Assembly: GCA_029204225.1 (NCBI GenBank)
Contig: CM055095.1
Span: 11,937,506 to 12,001,505 of the forward strand
Direction: 5' to 3'
Origin: Diphasiastrum complanatum
Taxonomy: Eukaryota > Streptophyta > Lycopodiopsida > Lycopodiales > Lycopodiaceae
DNA length: 64,000 bases
In this document: one piece after another, positions 21,863 to 31,994 of the stretch
Layout of the letters: each line of letters begins with the position of its first letter
Position numbering within the stretch: position 1 is the first letter of the stretch
The notes under the pieces: generated by a model
The model's input: only the letters and a program-made list of their open reading frames with translations
What the model was told of the DNA's origin: nothing
The model's database searches: none
Position numbers and translations under genes: made by a program

Positions 21863-22515
21863 TGTGAAAAAAGTGGATCTTGAATGGATCCAAACTCCCA
21901 AAATACTTGTCTAAGATCTTTGCACAACAAGCTACAAAAGCTAGAAATGGCAAAACATCCTAATGCTACCTTTGATACACATGAACTTGACAAAGCATTC
22001 AAGAGACAAAAGAAACTAATAAAAGGTACTGATGGCAGCCAAAAACAACAGCATACCAGCCCTACAACAACAGCCTAGCACTTTTGAAAACCTCTTAAGA
22101 TCATACACAAAAGCTTGAAGACAATACACAAAGCAATGCTCTCAATGGAGGAAGAAACTGTGACAATGATCTATTGATCTCTCTCAACAATACAATAAGT
22201 TTCTCCAACTATTCTCCACAAATTTCAGCCTAATATAGGTGAGAGAGATGACTCTCTCTCCTCTCTCTAGAACTTAGGACCCAATTTTAGGGCACCAGTA
22301 GCCTAAAATAGCCAATTTTGGCCTATATGTCCAAACAACATGATTTTGGTGTCATTTCGAATGTCCTGAAGTTTGGGACTTCTTTAATATAAAATACATA
22401 CTAAAATAGAAGTATCTAGTCTCTTTTACATGTGTTAAAGGTTAGATCCAAAACTATGTACAAAAATTGCCAATTTAGGCCTCAAAGTAGCTAGGAAATG
22501 TTGACAATTTTCACA
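21863..22515 (-). repeat. 5' LTR of the 16.4-22.5 kb copia
   Basis: 653 bases with TGTGAAAA...TTTTCACA ends. It includes the segments missing from the 3' LTR, among them a CT/GA-rich run near 22245-22270. Confidence 0.92.
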
Positions 22516-23250
22516 GTATTTTTACAGGAATGTCGTCAACTACACCTTTTGGTTTTATATAGGACTGATCTATTAGTTTAATGACAAATCTTGCTGACTT
22601 CAATTCTTGTAAACCCCATTTCTGGTACAAAGTAGTGGAGATCAAATTTACATCTGATCCTCCATCTACCACTGTTGCCTCGTCCTCGAATCTCTTGTGC
22701 TTGATCGGCAGGGTGATGTTGTGTTCTTCACTTTTTCATGCTACCTCGATGTGGAGGACGTTACTTGTCTATTCATACCCCGCACAGTATATGGGTTCTG
22801 GTGTTACTAGTTTTGCTTCAGCTTTGGCCCATTCAGCCAAAAGGTTCTTGGCTTGTGGCGCAATCCGCAACAGTTCTCCAAGGGATAAGATGACACGGCT
22901 TGCTAGCAAACTTGCGAGCACTTCAATGTGTGGATCCTCGGGCTCCACCATGTAGAATGGTGGTTTGTGATGGTGTAACCGATCGTTCTGATCAGTACGT
23001 AATGTTGAGCCCGCTTGTGGTACTGGTTCTTCAGCAACAAGAGGTTCTATAGGTATATCTCTTGCTTGAGCTTTTTCTTCCTCTTGTGCTTTCTGCACCC
23101 AATAGAGTATCTTCTGATAGTGTCTTCCTTGTTCTCTCACATTTGAATATGGTCCTGCAGCTAAGGGTTGATCTTTTGATACTGATGGGGGTGGTGAGGG
23201 TGCCACTTCCTTCCACTTTTGTGCTCCTACTGATCTAGTCTGCGATGGTT
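22516..23250 (-). pseudogene. gypsy spacer and protease (proximal half)
   Basis: The open part 23206-22769 carries SNVREQGRHYQKILYWVQKA, PFYMVEPEDPHIEV, a region upstream of protease in some gypsy elements. After a stop at about 22770 the next stretch gives ATVVDGGSDVNLIS, the DGG active-site variant of gypsy retropepsin, then LYQKWGL and VVDDIPVKI. That last motif ends exactly at the copia insertion and resumes as TRMQFVITFVVMD at 16384. Confidence 0.75.
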
Positions 23251-23329
23251 ACTCGTGTGAGGGTTGGCTGTGAGAGGGTTTTTTCACTGATTTTCAGTCA
23301 AAAAATTTGATTTTTCTCAGATTACTGGG

Positions 23330-24040
23330 AAGTAACTCTCACAAGGATTAAAGAGCTGCATCTGATATAGATCTGACTCTGGAAACCTCTATGAAGGTTA
23401 ACTCTCATAGAAAGTGAAAATTCCACTGTTTGCCAAAATTTGAAGCCACTAATTTAGCCTGATCTTCACCAATAATCAGTACTAACTCTCGCAGACTTCA
23501 TCACTGATGAAAAATGATATTTTGGATTGATTGGAGTGGTCTGCGAGAGTTACTTTTGTAAGGATTTTCTAAATCTTCAAATTTTAGTGATTTTTCAATA
23601 CTTAAGTCCAATTTTTTGCTCACTGGAATCAAACTAACTCTCGCAGACTCTTCTGTGTCCTGGTCTTACAAAGATGGAACTTCAGAATTCTCTGTGAGGC
23701 TTCTTGACCACTGGAACTGAAAATTTTGGTGTCTTTGAGGGGTCTTTGGGGTTTTCGCGTCTTTTTTCCATTGGAAACTCTTGCACTGGTAGTTAGGCTC
23801 TGAACTAACTCTCGCAAGCTTGTCTGTGTCCTAGTCTCACTGAGATGAAACTTCAGAGAACTCTGCAAGAGTTCTTATGAAAATCTGAATTTTTTTTTTG
23901 TTTTTTACAAGAGTTTTTTAAAATTTTATGGCTTTTTCTCTGATTTTTGCAATCTGATTGGAACTAACTCTCATAGGCTTCTATGCAGGTCTGTGATAGT
24001 ACCCTGCAGCTGCTGCCAGTCTTACGAGGATTAACTCTCA
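23330..24040. repeat. recurring AACTCTCxCA motif region
   Basis: The motif AACTCTCRCARRSTT (variants AACTCTCGCAGACT, AACTCTCACAAGG, AACTCTCATAGG) occurs at least seven times with irregular spacing of roughly 60 to 180 bases. Two copies near 23632 and 23806 share a longer context including TGTGTCCT.GTCT. On the minus strand the motif reads as LKFHLSETRTQTSLRELV-like peptides, so the frame there is repeat-derived. It may be leader or LTR of the gypsy element next to it. Confidence 0.55.
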
Positions 24041-24360
24041 CTGGTTTTGGAAAAAATGAAATCTGATGGGATTTTTTGCTCTTTTTCCCTCCAAAATGCA
24101 GATTGGTGTGTTTTTTTTTGGGTTTTTTTCAAGTTTTGGTTTGGATGTCAAGCCCTTAGAGGCTGTTCAGGGCCTCCTCTACCCTCTCACACCTCCTCCG
24201 CTAGTTGGGGAATGCTGGATAGGTGCCTAACTATGTAAAGATGCAACTTTTAGATACTTCTCTACTTTTACACTATTACTATCACCCTTAACACTACCCA
24301 CCGCTAACTCTACTCCGCTAAACTAACATTTCACATGGTTTGAAGGAAGGGAAAGAGAAG

Positions 24361-24366
<6 letters not shown>

Positions 24367-24430
<64 letters not shown>
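24367..24430. repeat. (AG)n microsatellite
   Basis: 32 uninterrupted AG dinucleotides. Confidence 0.98.
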
Positions 24431-24435
<5 letters not shown>

Positions 24436-24539
24436 AGATGGAGGTTGGCTCAAATGCTCAATATCATTGCTTATGGAGAAACATTAACTAGCATAAACTA
24501 AAAACATAGCAAATGGGAAATAACACACAAGTCTCCAAA

Positions 24540-24690
24540 AAAACATAAGCAAAGAGTGATTAGCAATTGAGGATGCTTGAGCTCCCAAAATGATAGAGTC
24601 TCCTCCCCTCTATTAAGCATGAAAAATAGAGTACAAATGGTGCCTTTTTATAAATGGGGAAGGCCCTTGCCCCAAACTCCTATTGGCTAA
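24540..24690. repeat. dispersed repeat, copy 2
   Basis: Same ordered blocks as at 12590-12800 (AATGATAGAGTCTCCTCC, CTATTAAGCATG, GGCCCTTGCC, CCTATTGGCTA). It probably belongs to an LTR covering about 24440-25010. Confidence 0.6.
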
Positions 24691-25499
24691 TATGTACATT
24701 GATCCTATCCATTCATCTTGGACCCAGCTTAATCCAAGGGTCCACAAAAAGTACAATAGAAATCACAAGATTCATGTGAGTCCAAAATTGGATCCAACTT
24801 AAAAAAGTTTAATACTAAGTTCTAACTTGACTTTGGGCCTCAAATTTTATTTTAATTACAAAAGGGCCCAAGTCTATTATTTCTATTTACATTTACCTTG
24901 TGTGCTCATTGGGCCATGGGCTTATACGCGTAGGAAGCCATGCCCTCGCAACACATTTATTCACCAACTTTATTTATTTGCTCTGTGTTGGCAATACCCC
25001 CAACAACTAGGTCGAAAATATACATAGGCTCGAAAAATTAGAAAAGACCTAAACCAAACAAGTTCAAAAAATCTCTTTGACAAGATTGACATTTGTTCAA
25101 AAAATAAGCTTGGGTCAAAAAAATTCAAACCCGAATTTTTCGATCCTTTGCTAGAAATTCGAGCCTTCATAATTTTTGTGCTTTTCCAAGAATAAATATA
25201 TGTACAGGCTTTTCATGATGCTCATTACCAGATGATTTGAGCGTGAGCATTGAAATCCAACAATTTGGAGTTTGGGGGCTTAGGCACCAATATCTTGAAG
25301 TTTTGCTTGTTGAAAGACTCCATAGGTCTGTCAACTGATTATCAGAATGAATGTAAGTGAAACACGCTTTAAACTTTGGAGGACATCATACGAGTCGCAA
25401 AAGCGTATGATTCCACGGTTGTGGCATCCAAGAAGCATTTCAGGCTAATCCATCTGGATCCACCAACCAAAAGAATATAAAAAAATGAGTTCGCGACAA

Positions 25500-26220
25500 G
25501 AAATGAGTCAAATATTTTGACGAACTGGATCAAATGGCAGCAAAATTTAAAGAAAAGAAGCATATGTCCCAGAAGATGGCTAGGAAGGCAAATGTGTGTT
25601 TTGTTTGTAATAAGCTGGACATGTTATGAGATTCTGCCCGGAGCAAAATCCGCAACTCAAGTAATTGAGATGCCAGGTAAGGAAAATCTAAAACTGAAAA
25701 TTAATAACGTTAATTTTGAGTGTGAATGTTCATTCAGTACTGCTTCATTCTTGACTAATAAATTGTTTCATTTGAAAGGCACAATTAAAGGACATGAAGT
25801 GAGTATATTGATGGATAGTGGTTCAACTCATAATTACATTAACTCTTGTCTTGTGCAAAAACTCGGCCTGGAAACTGAAGCTAATGATCATAGATATAAG
25901 GTATATCTAGCTTCAGGTGTGAAGTTGGAGACTTGGGATGTCAAAGTTTCGAAACTCCCAATTCGGATTCAAGATTATTGATTTTCATGTTTTAGATTAA
26001 GCACATATAGACAAAATTCTAGGGTATGAATGGTCATTTAATAAATCTCCTGAGATTGATTTTAAGAAGCATGTGCTCTCATTTCTAGAAGGTAATGAAG
26101 TAGTTACTCTGAGGACATCCAGAATCGTCTCTCTTGAACTGAAATCACATGCTTTCAAACCAAACATGCAGATCATGCATTCAACCAAGAAATCAACATG
26201 TAGAGTGGTTGAAATGCCAT
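25500..26220 (+). pseudogene. chromovirus gag C-terminus and protease, plus strand
   Basis: With frame corrections it reads FDELDQMAAKFKEKK, a broken zinc knuckle CFVCNK-GHVMRFCPE, then an open frame with VIEMPGKENLKLKI, SILMDSGSTHNYINSCLVQK and RYKVYLASGVKLETWDVKV. It aligns along its length with the minus-strand copy at 10915-10306 and keeps the DSG catalytic motif. Stops begin after 25980 and similarity fades near 26220. Confidence 0.85.
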
Positions 26221-27031
26221 GAAATCCTACTTAATGCTGCAAATCAAAATGGACAGATCTTACACACTAAAACTATTCTAAACATGCATTAACCTACAAA
26301 CTAGAAACAAGAACAAAGCGGATAGCTTCTTGAAATCTGAAAACAAAACTAGCATACACATTACCAATGCAAGAACAAGCAAGAAACTAAACTAACTAAA
26401 CTAGACAACATTTTTGATAGCCCAAGGATCAAGAAACACACATTTCTTGATTCTTGGACTGCCAAGAACGTCAATGAGTGGGCCTGTCCTAGAATTTGCA
26501 AGATCTATACCACAACCCAGCCAAGACGATTTACCACAATGTTGATTCCTAATTTAATCCACAAACATAAATGAAAGAAAACAAGAAAACTCATGGAAGA
26601 TATTCTCATTTCAGCATGGAGTAGCTACATTTACAAAAAGCTCATCTTCTACAAAGAGGGAGTCTCTTAAATAAGCAAGAGAGCTCCTTAGGTGGCATCC
26701 TAGTGGCATTTCCACATCACACAAATTACAAGTGGAATTATGCTCTCCACTAGAGGTCACCATCAAAAGGTGGCTCACTCTACTTTCTTTAAGAGGGGTC
26801 TACTTGCATTTATTACATTAGCCTAGAAATACTAGTTCCTACATGGTCATTCCATCTTTCGGGATTCCACCATGAGGCTTACAGAGTTCTTGCTTGTCAT
26901 TCTTAACTAGTACTTCTCGGCTCTCATACTCGGCTCCCAGTCTTCGTTCGTTTCCTCCTCGATCTAAGGTGAGAGGTGCTCGTGGGTAGCTTTGGCCGAG
27001 TATCTTGAGGATTCGTCAGAATCAGCCAACA
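26217..27031 (-). repeat. probable LTR, left boundary uncertain
   Basis: On the minus strand a purine-rich tract TAGGGGTGGGATGG is followed by TGTTGGCTGATTC at 27031, consistent with a gypsy polypurine tract and LTR start. The region has no coding signal. The left end is only guessed from where the gag-protease fragment stops. Confidence 0.4.
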
Positions 27032-27079
27032 CCATCCCACCCCTAATGTGTTGCAGGACCCACTGCAACCCATATTGGA

Positions 27080-28200
27080 TCAAGAATAGCAAAACAAGAT
27101 GAGGTTAGAGGATTATTCTCATCATGGTAGGAAATGAAGTATACTCTTTATTGCATACTTTTTGTTGTTCCTAAGCACTACTTCACACAAAGAATTGCAA
27201 ACGATGATTGTGACACGTAGCTCATGGCATTGCAGCTCTTTGTAGTTTCTAATTCTGCTTTGTCTTTCAGCTTTGCAGCTCCTTGTAGTATTCTCATTCT
27301 AATTCTGCATTATCTTTCAGCTTGTATACAATGCTCTTTGAACTTTGACATGATAAATATTTGAAGATTGTTAGCTTGAAACTTACCAGAATACCAAAAC
27401 AAAATCAGGTTAAAAGATCATTCTCATTATGATAGAAACTGCGTTGTTGCTAAGTAGTACTTCATACGAAATATTGCTATGTATTTTATAAAAGTCTATA
27501 ATCTAAGGTCAGATTTTTGAGAGAAAATTGCAAATGATCATTGTGGCATGTATCTCCATGGCATTGTTGAGTTGTGCACAGCTCCTTGTATAATTCTCGT
27601 TCTAATTTATACTGTTTTCTTTTAATGCTCATTGGGCATGATAAATATTTGAAGATAGTCAAGTTGAACTTAACAAGGAAAGAAAACAAAATCAGGTTAA
27701 AAAATCATTCTCATCATGTGGAAAATGTTTTATATTTCTCTATGACATACTTTGTGGCGTTGCTGCCAGGTAATGCAGGTCACTCTATTGTTGAACTGCA
27801 GCTCCTAGTAGCATTTCTCATTCCAGTTCTACTTTTTAGCTTGTATGTAGTAGTAGTGCTCGTTGGACTTCAACATGGTAAATATATTAAGATTGTGAAC
27901 AGGAACCTTACAGAAATAACAAAACAAAATAAGTTAATAGATCATTATGATCATGGCAGGAAATGGGCTATAGTTCTTTATTACATTCTTTTTGGTGTTC
28001 CGAAGTTCTACTTTAGACAAATGATTGCAAATAATTGTTGTGGCATCTAGCTCATTGCTGGAATGGCATCTCTCCTTACAGTATTCTCATTCCAATTCTG
28101 CTTATTCTGTAGAACTTGTTGTATAAAATGCTCAATGGTAAATACTTTTAACATTGTCAGCCTGCACCTCACAGGAATAACAAAACCAAATCTCTATTTG
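27080..28200. repeat. diverged tandem array, four units of about 240-320 bases
   Basis: Four successive copies can be aligned by ordered blocks: CAAAACAA.ATCAGGTTA, ATCATTCTCATCATG, ACTTC.CAAA-ATTGCAAA.GAT, TTGTGGCATGTAGCTCATGGCATTG, GCAGCTCCTTGTAG.ATTCTCATTC and TGATAAATATTTGAAGATTGT. Units start near 27080, 27397, 27685 and 27920. It begins about 650 bases past the stop codon of the receptor kinase gene. A 158-codon frame across it is repeat-derived and not called as a gene. Confidence 0.75.
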
Positions 28201-28850
28201 GGCTTCGGTGATTTTGGTTAATTTGTTGCTAAATGTATTTTGAGTACTCATCATGAAACAATATCACCATATCAACATCCCCCTAAGACAATAATCGAAT
28301 TTGATGATCCACGTGGCTATAAGTAATTACAATAAAGAATAAATCAATTTCCTGGTTCACAAAAAGAACCAGGCTTGATTCTTGACTGTTGAACACCATA
28401 ATTTTGGCGTATTATATAGTTGTCATGCTATTGTGCAGAAATTCTATAGTGTATAGATTTTCTAGAATAGGCACACTCCTGTGGACCATGGGTTAAAGCA
28501 TATCAGTGTAATATCGATTAGTATAACAAACTTGCATAGCACTCAATGAATAACTCACAAAGAATGCCAATTGTTTGATACAAAACTCCAGTATTGGGCA
28601 CGCACACATCACTTTCGAAATTGGATGTGAAGATTGTCCGGATCAACAATGGCTTGACATAAGTGAAGGTATATAATTAAATCACCAAATCACATAGCTG
28701 ATGCATGAACTGATCATAAAATTTAGGATATCTTACATAAAAATTTTGTCTTACAGGATCCTAGTCCTACAAATGCAGTGAACTAAGTGCAAAAATTAGA
28801 CCTGCTTGGTGAGATTCCAAAATAAAATTCTTTTTTCGAGGCTGCTGTGT

Positions 28851-31266
28851 TCACCCCGGTCCGCCGACAGACGAAGAAGATTCAGGGATCTCGCATGCAA
28901 CTTCTTCAAGCTGATGCATTACATCCACCATCTCTGGCCTTAGACTTGGTGTGGATGAAATGCACTTCAGTGCTAGTTGCAAAGTTTCCAGCATATCGTC
29001 TTGAGATGGAGGAACTGATCCCTTCATGAGCTCTACATCAAAAACCTCTGAAGTCCACTCTTCCTTCATGACAGATGATACCCATTCTGGCAGATCCAGG
29101 GTGCCACTTTCAATGGAAATGGGTTCTCCAGGTGGCTTCCCAGTGAGCAGCTCTAGCAGCACAATGCCAAAACTGTAGACATCAGATTTGGTGGTTGCTT
29201 TCTTCAGCTTAGTGAGCTCTGGTGCCCTGTACCCCTGTGCACCGGCGGTAGCAATGACATTTGAGTTGGCAGAGGCTGTCATCAGGCGCGCCAATCCGAA
29301 ATCCGAGATCTTTGCAGAAAGATTGGAATCCAGCAAGATATTACTTGATGACAAGTTTCCGTGGATAATTTTTTCCTGCATATGAAGGTAGTTCAGTCCC
29401 CTCGCCGCACCGGCAGCAATCTTCATCCTTGCAGTCCAGCCAAACAGCGTCTCTGGTCCTCTAGCTGCATGCAACTCAAAAAAATGAGAGACAAATTGAT
29501 CAGATAAATGTAGATCTGCAGATCAATTAAAGCATGTGGGTTTAGGGTTTTACAATGTTCGGCCAGTTCAGGCTCTATGACTGACCCAGATCAATCAAAA
29601 GCATGAGCGTTGAGGGCTTTAATATATATAATTCCAGGTTTAGGGTTTAAAGAAGTAGGCAGTCGGCTGCTGTTTTTGCAGCAGCTGTGGCTGGATCAAG
29701 CAGCTTACCGTGAAGAAATGCAGCCAAGCTTCCTCCTGGCAGAAATTCAAAGACCAGCAGCTTCTCATCCTTAGGTCCCCAGTAGTATGCTCTCATCGTC
29801 ACCAGATTTGGATGCCTGATCTTACCTAGCACATTCACCTCACCCTCAAATTCCTTCTGGCTTTTCACAATTCCTTCTCTTAGACGTTTTACTACAACTG
29901 TGTTGCCATTCTCTAAAGAGGCTTTATAGACAGTGCCATACGAGCTCTTGCCCATCACCTCGGCTGTGGCGCAGAGAAGATCGTCAGCAGTGAAAGATTC
30001 CTCTGGGGCATCAAAATGCACCAGCTTTCCTGCTGCTGTTTCTCCAATTTGAGGCTGATCCAGTTTTGCCTTTTTTGCTGCTGCAGATCCTAAGCCTTTC
30101 GCTGCTTCTGCTTTTGGCTGATGCTCATGCCTAGTTCGCCATAGTATGAACAGCAGCACGCCAATGGCGCAGCTGAAAGCCAAAGCGCTACCCAGAACAA
30201 TAAGTATCAAAGTAAGAGTGGTGATGCCACGGGTTCTCTGACCTGGCTGCTCCGAAACAGGTGGTGGTTGCTTAGGAGAGCTTACGGGAGCCGCTGGAGC
30301 CGCTGGAGCGGGTGATATGGGACAGGGGGACGCTCCACTGAAACCACAAAGGCCGGCATTGCCTAAGAAAGAACTCGCATTGAAGCTATGCTTGAAGGCA
30401 GGGATGGGGCCAGTGAGGAGATTGTAGGAAACATTGAAGCTGGTGAGATTGACAAGCTGAGCCAATGCACCGGGAAGGGTGCCATTCAAACGGTTATCCG
30501 ACAGATCAAGGGCCTGCAAAGCCGTAAGATTTCCGAGCGATGGAGGCAAGCTACCTGAGAGATTATTGTTGCTTGCAATGAAGGACTGCAGCTGAGATGC
30601 GCTGCCATTGCCACCCCACACGTCCGGGAGAACTCCTGTGAGCTGATTATTCGATAGATTAAGTACAGTGAGAGATGGGTTGGTGGCGCATTCTGCCGGT
30701 ATGGATCCAGTTAGGTTGTTGAAGCTCAAATCTACCAAGAAGAGCTTAGAGGAGGCCGTCAATCCCGCAGGGATCGATCCCACCAAGTTGTTGCTACTCA
30801 GATCCACAGCTTGAAGCACAGGCGAGTTCCCAATGCCTGCAGGGATGGTCCCAGAGAGCTGGTTTGCGAACAAGTACAAACCACGGAGATTAGGAAGGAC
30901 AGCTAAAGACACTGGAATGGCTCCTCCGATTCTATTTGTGTGAAGATTGAGCTTGCGAAGCTGAGTTAGCTGTCCCACCTGCTCTGAGATCATCCCACCC
31001 AACCCCTTGCCTGGCAACTGCAGAACTATCACTTGCCCGTGAGAGCATTTTACTCCCACCCAAGAGCCCGAGCACGCTCCCTGTCCCGAGCTCTCATTCC
31101 AGCTTGCCAAAGCTCTATGAGGATCCTCCAGGGCGAGCTTGAAGGCCAGCAATGCCTGTAGATTTCCCTGTGTCACTATAATTCCATCGTATTGCGGAAA
31201 CACAGGCGGTGGCATTGAGATCATGAGTGCCATTGCTGCAAAGACCCATTTCAAAAGCACCTGCAT
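28851..31266 (-). CDS. IMK2-like: LRR receptor-like kinase, IMK2/IMK3 type (LRR-III)
   Basis: A plasma-membrane receptor-like kinase. Exon 1 is 31266-29709, exon 2 29464-28851, 723 codons. The ATG at 31266 was chosen because the frame upstream has no other ATG. Order: signal peptide (MQVLLKWVFAAMALMI), an LRRNT cap (about 30-70), about nine LRRs, a proline-rich linker (SPAPAAPAAPVSSPKQPPP), a membrane segment near 347-372 (ITTLTLILIVLGSALAFSCA), then KLVHFDAPEESFTADDLLCA and the kinase domain. The domain has MGKSSYGTVYK, VVVKRLREG, HGNLSSSNILLD where HRD is usual, ISDFGLARLM, and GYRAPELTKLKKATTKSDVY. The intron position after FLHA/RGP matches IMK2 as I remember it. IMK kinases act in meristem and tissue patterning in angiosperms; the ligand here is unknown. 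HGN suggests weak or no phosphotransfer. No damage is seen. Confidence 0.95.
29465..29708 (-). other. intron of the IMK-like kinase gene
   Basis: Donor CACG|GTAAGCTG and acceptor TTGCATGCAG|CTAGAGG, 244 bases. Splicing restores FLHARGPETLF. Without splicing the frame would run to a stop just after KLLDPATAAAK. Confidence 0.93.
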
Positions 31267-31267
31267 T

Positions 31268-31335
31268 CTGAAAAAGGATACGAAAGCGATCAAAGCAGTT
31301 GTCCTCCACCCTGATCTGAGCTTCAGAAAAATTAC
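31268..31335 (-). other. possible 5' UTR intron of the IMK-like gene
   Basis: One base before the ATG is an acceptor-like CGTATCCTTTTTCAG, and 68 bases upstream is a donor-like GAG|GTAATTTTT. The size is at the low end for plants. It is unconfirmed. Confidence 0.3.
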
Positions 31336-31527
31336 CTCTCAACACCTCGGAGCACTCTGATCCACCTTCAACCCACAACGCCCAGCTATCGCTTTCTTTT
31401 TCTCACCATTGATGAACCTGATAGCTGATTTCTTTTGCTCTCAAGTTCGCTATTTACTCCAATCAGGCTCTTTTCTTCAGTGGAATTGTCAAGCCTCAAG
31501 CTTTGCCAAAACTTGACCCTTGCTCTG

Positions 31528-31700
31528 CCCTTTTGTGAAAAATGGACAAATACTATAAGACGAGGACGAGATCAGCTGATTTGTGCAAAGCTCAGCTCCT
31601 CGAGATTTATTAAATCTTGACCGTTTTGTGAAAAACAGATTCATATAAGAAGAGATGGGGATGAGATTAGCTGATTCCTGTATAGCTCAGCTCAGCTCAC
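31528..31700 (-). promoter_or_regulatory. duplicated upstream segment of the IMK-like gene
   Basis: Two similar units offset by 93 bases, each with TTTTGTGAAAAA, a TATAAGA-like box, GATGAGAT/GACGAGAT, AGCTGATT and AGCTCAGCTC. On the minus strand the boxes read TCTTATAGT (31560-31552) and TCTTATATG (31650-31642), 290 and 380 bases from the ATG. They could be twin core promoters. No other TATA-like element stands out closer to the gene. Confidence 0.5.
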
Positions 31701-31957
31701 TCCTTCCCGTTCCAGAGGAGCGTCGTGAAAACTGCTTCTTCTTGTGTGGTGATCATATTGCTCTCTCATCAACTGCCATATTTCACTCACCTCCCCCACA
31801 TTCAGTGGTGGGCCCCCGCCACCATGCTCCTCACTCTCTCCTCTCCTCTCCTCTCTCCTCGCTCACTATCTCCACTCCTCTGTCTGTAGACAAAAGTACT
31901 TCAGAGGAGCAGCAGCGACAGCCCAAAACAAGCCAGGTCCACCATCGCTGCTCTAGG

Positions 31958-31959
<2 letters not shown>

Positions 31960-31989
<30 letters not shown>
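31960..31989. repeat. (GA)n tract upstream of the IMK-like gene
   Basis: About 15 GA repeats ending in GAAAGAGG, roughly 700 bases before the ATG. A CT-rich stretch lies at 31825-31880. In the gene orientation it reads (CT)n, which is common in plant promoters and leaders. Confidence 0.9.

Positions 31990-31994
<5 letters not shown>

Larger units (their letters stand above)
16385..22515 (-). mobile_element. nearly complete Ty1/copia element with both LTRs
   Basis: The element has, on the minus strand, 5' LTR (22515-21863), primer-binding site, a leader of about 1.1 kb, gag, protease, integrase, RT, RNase H, polypurine tract and 3' LTR (16741-16385). It is inserted inside the protease domain of a gypsy element. 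Flanking bases read ATAC and ATAAC, an imperfect 5-base target duplication. Both LTRs carry TGTGAAAA...TTTTCACA ends. Coding parts carry a few frameshifts and stops, so it is defective but recent compared with its neighbours. Confidence 0.92.

Noticed and set aside
27574-28050. 158-codon plus frame with hydrophobic stretches
   Set aside because: It spans the diverged tandem repeat; the other units are not open in the same frame.
28847-29385. Plus-strand frames opposite the kinase exon 2
   Set aside because: Antisense shadows of the well-supported minus-strand kinase exon.
29647-29708. Kinase exon 1 continuing to KLLDPATAAAK and a stop, giving a truncated receptor
   Set aside because: A good donor GTAAG and an acceptor 244 bases on restore the conserved kinase sequence, so this is intron read-through.
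31267-31293. Upstream extension of the kinase frame by nine residues
   Set aside because: It would start at TTG; the first ATG at 31266 gives a proper signal peptide.
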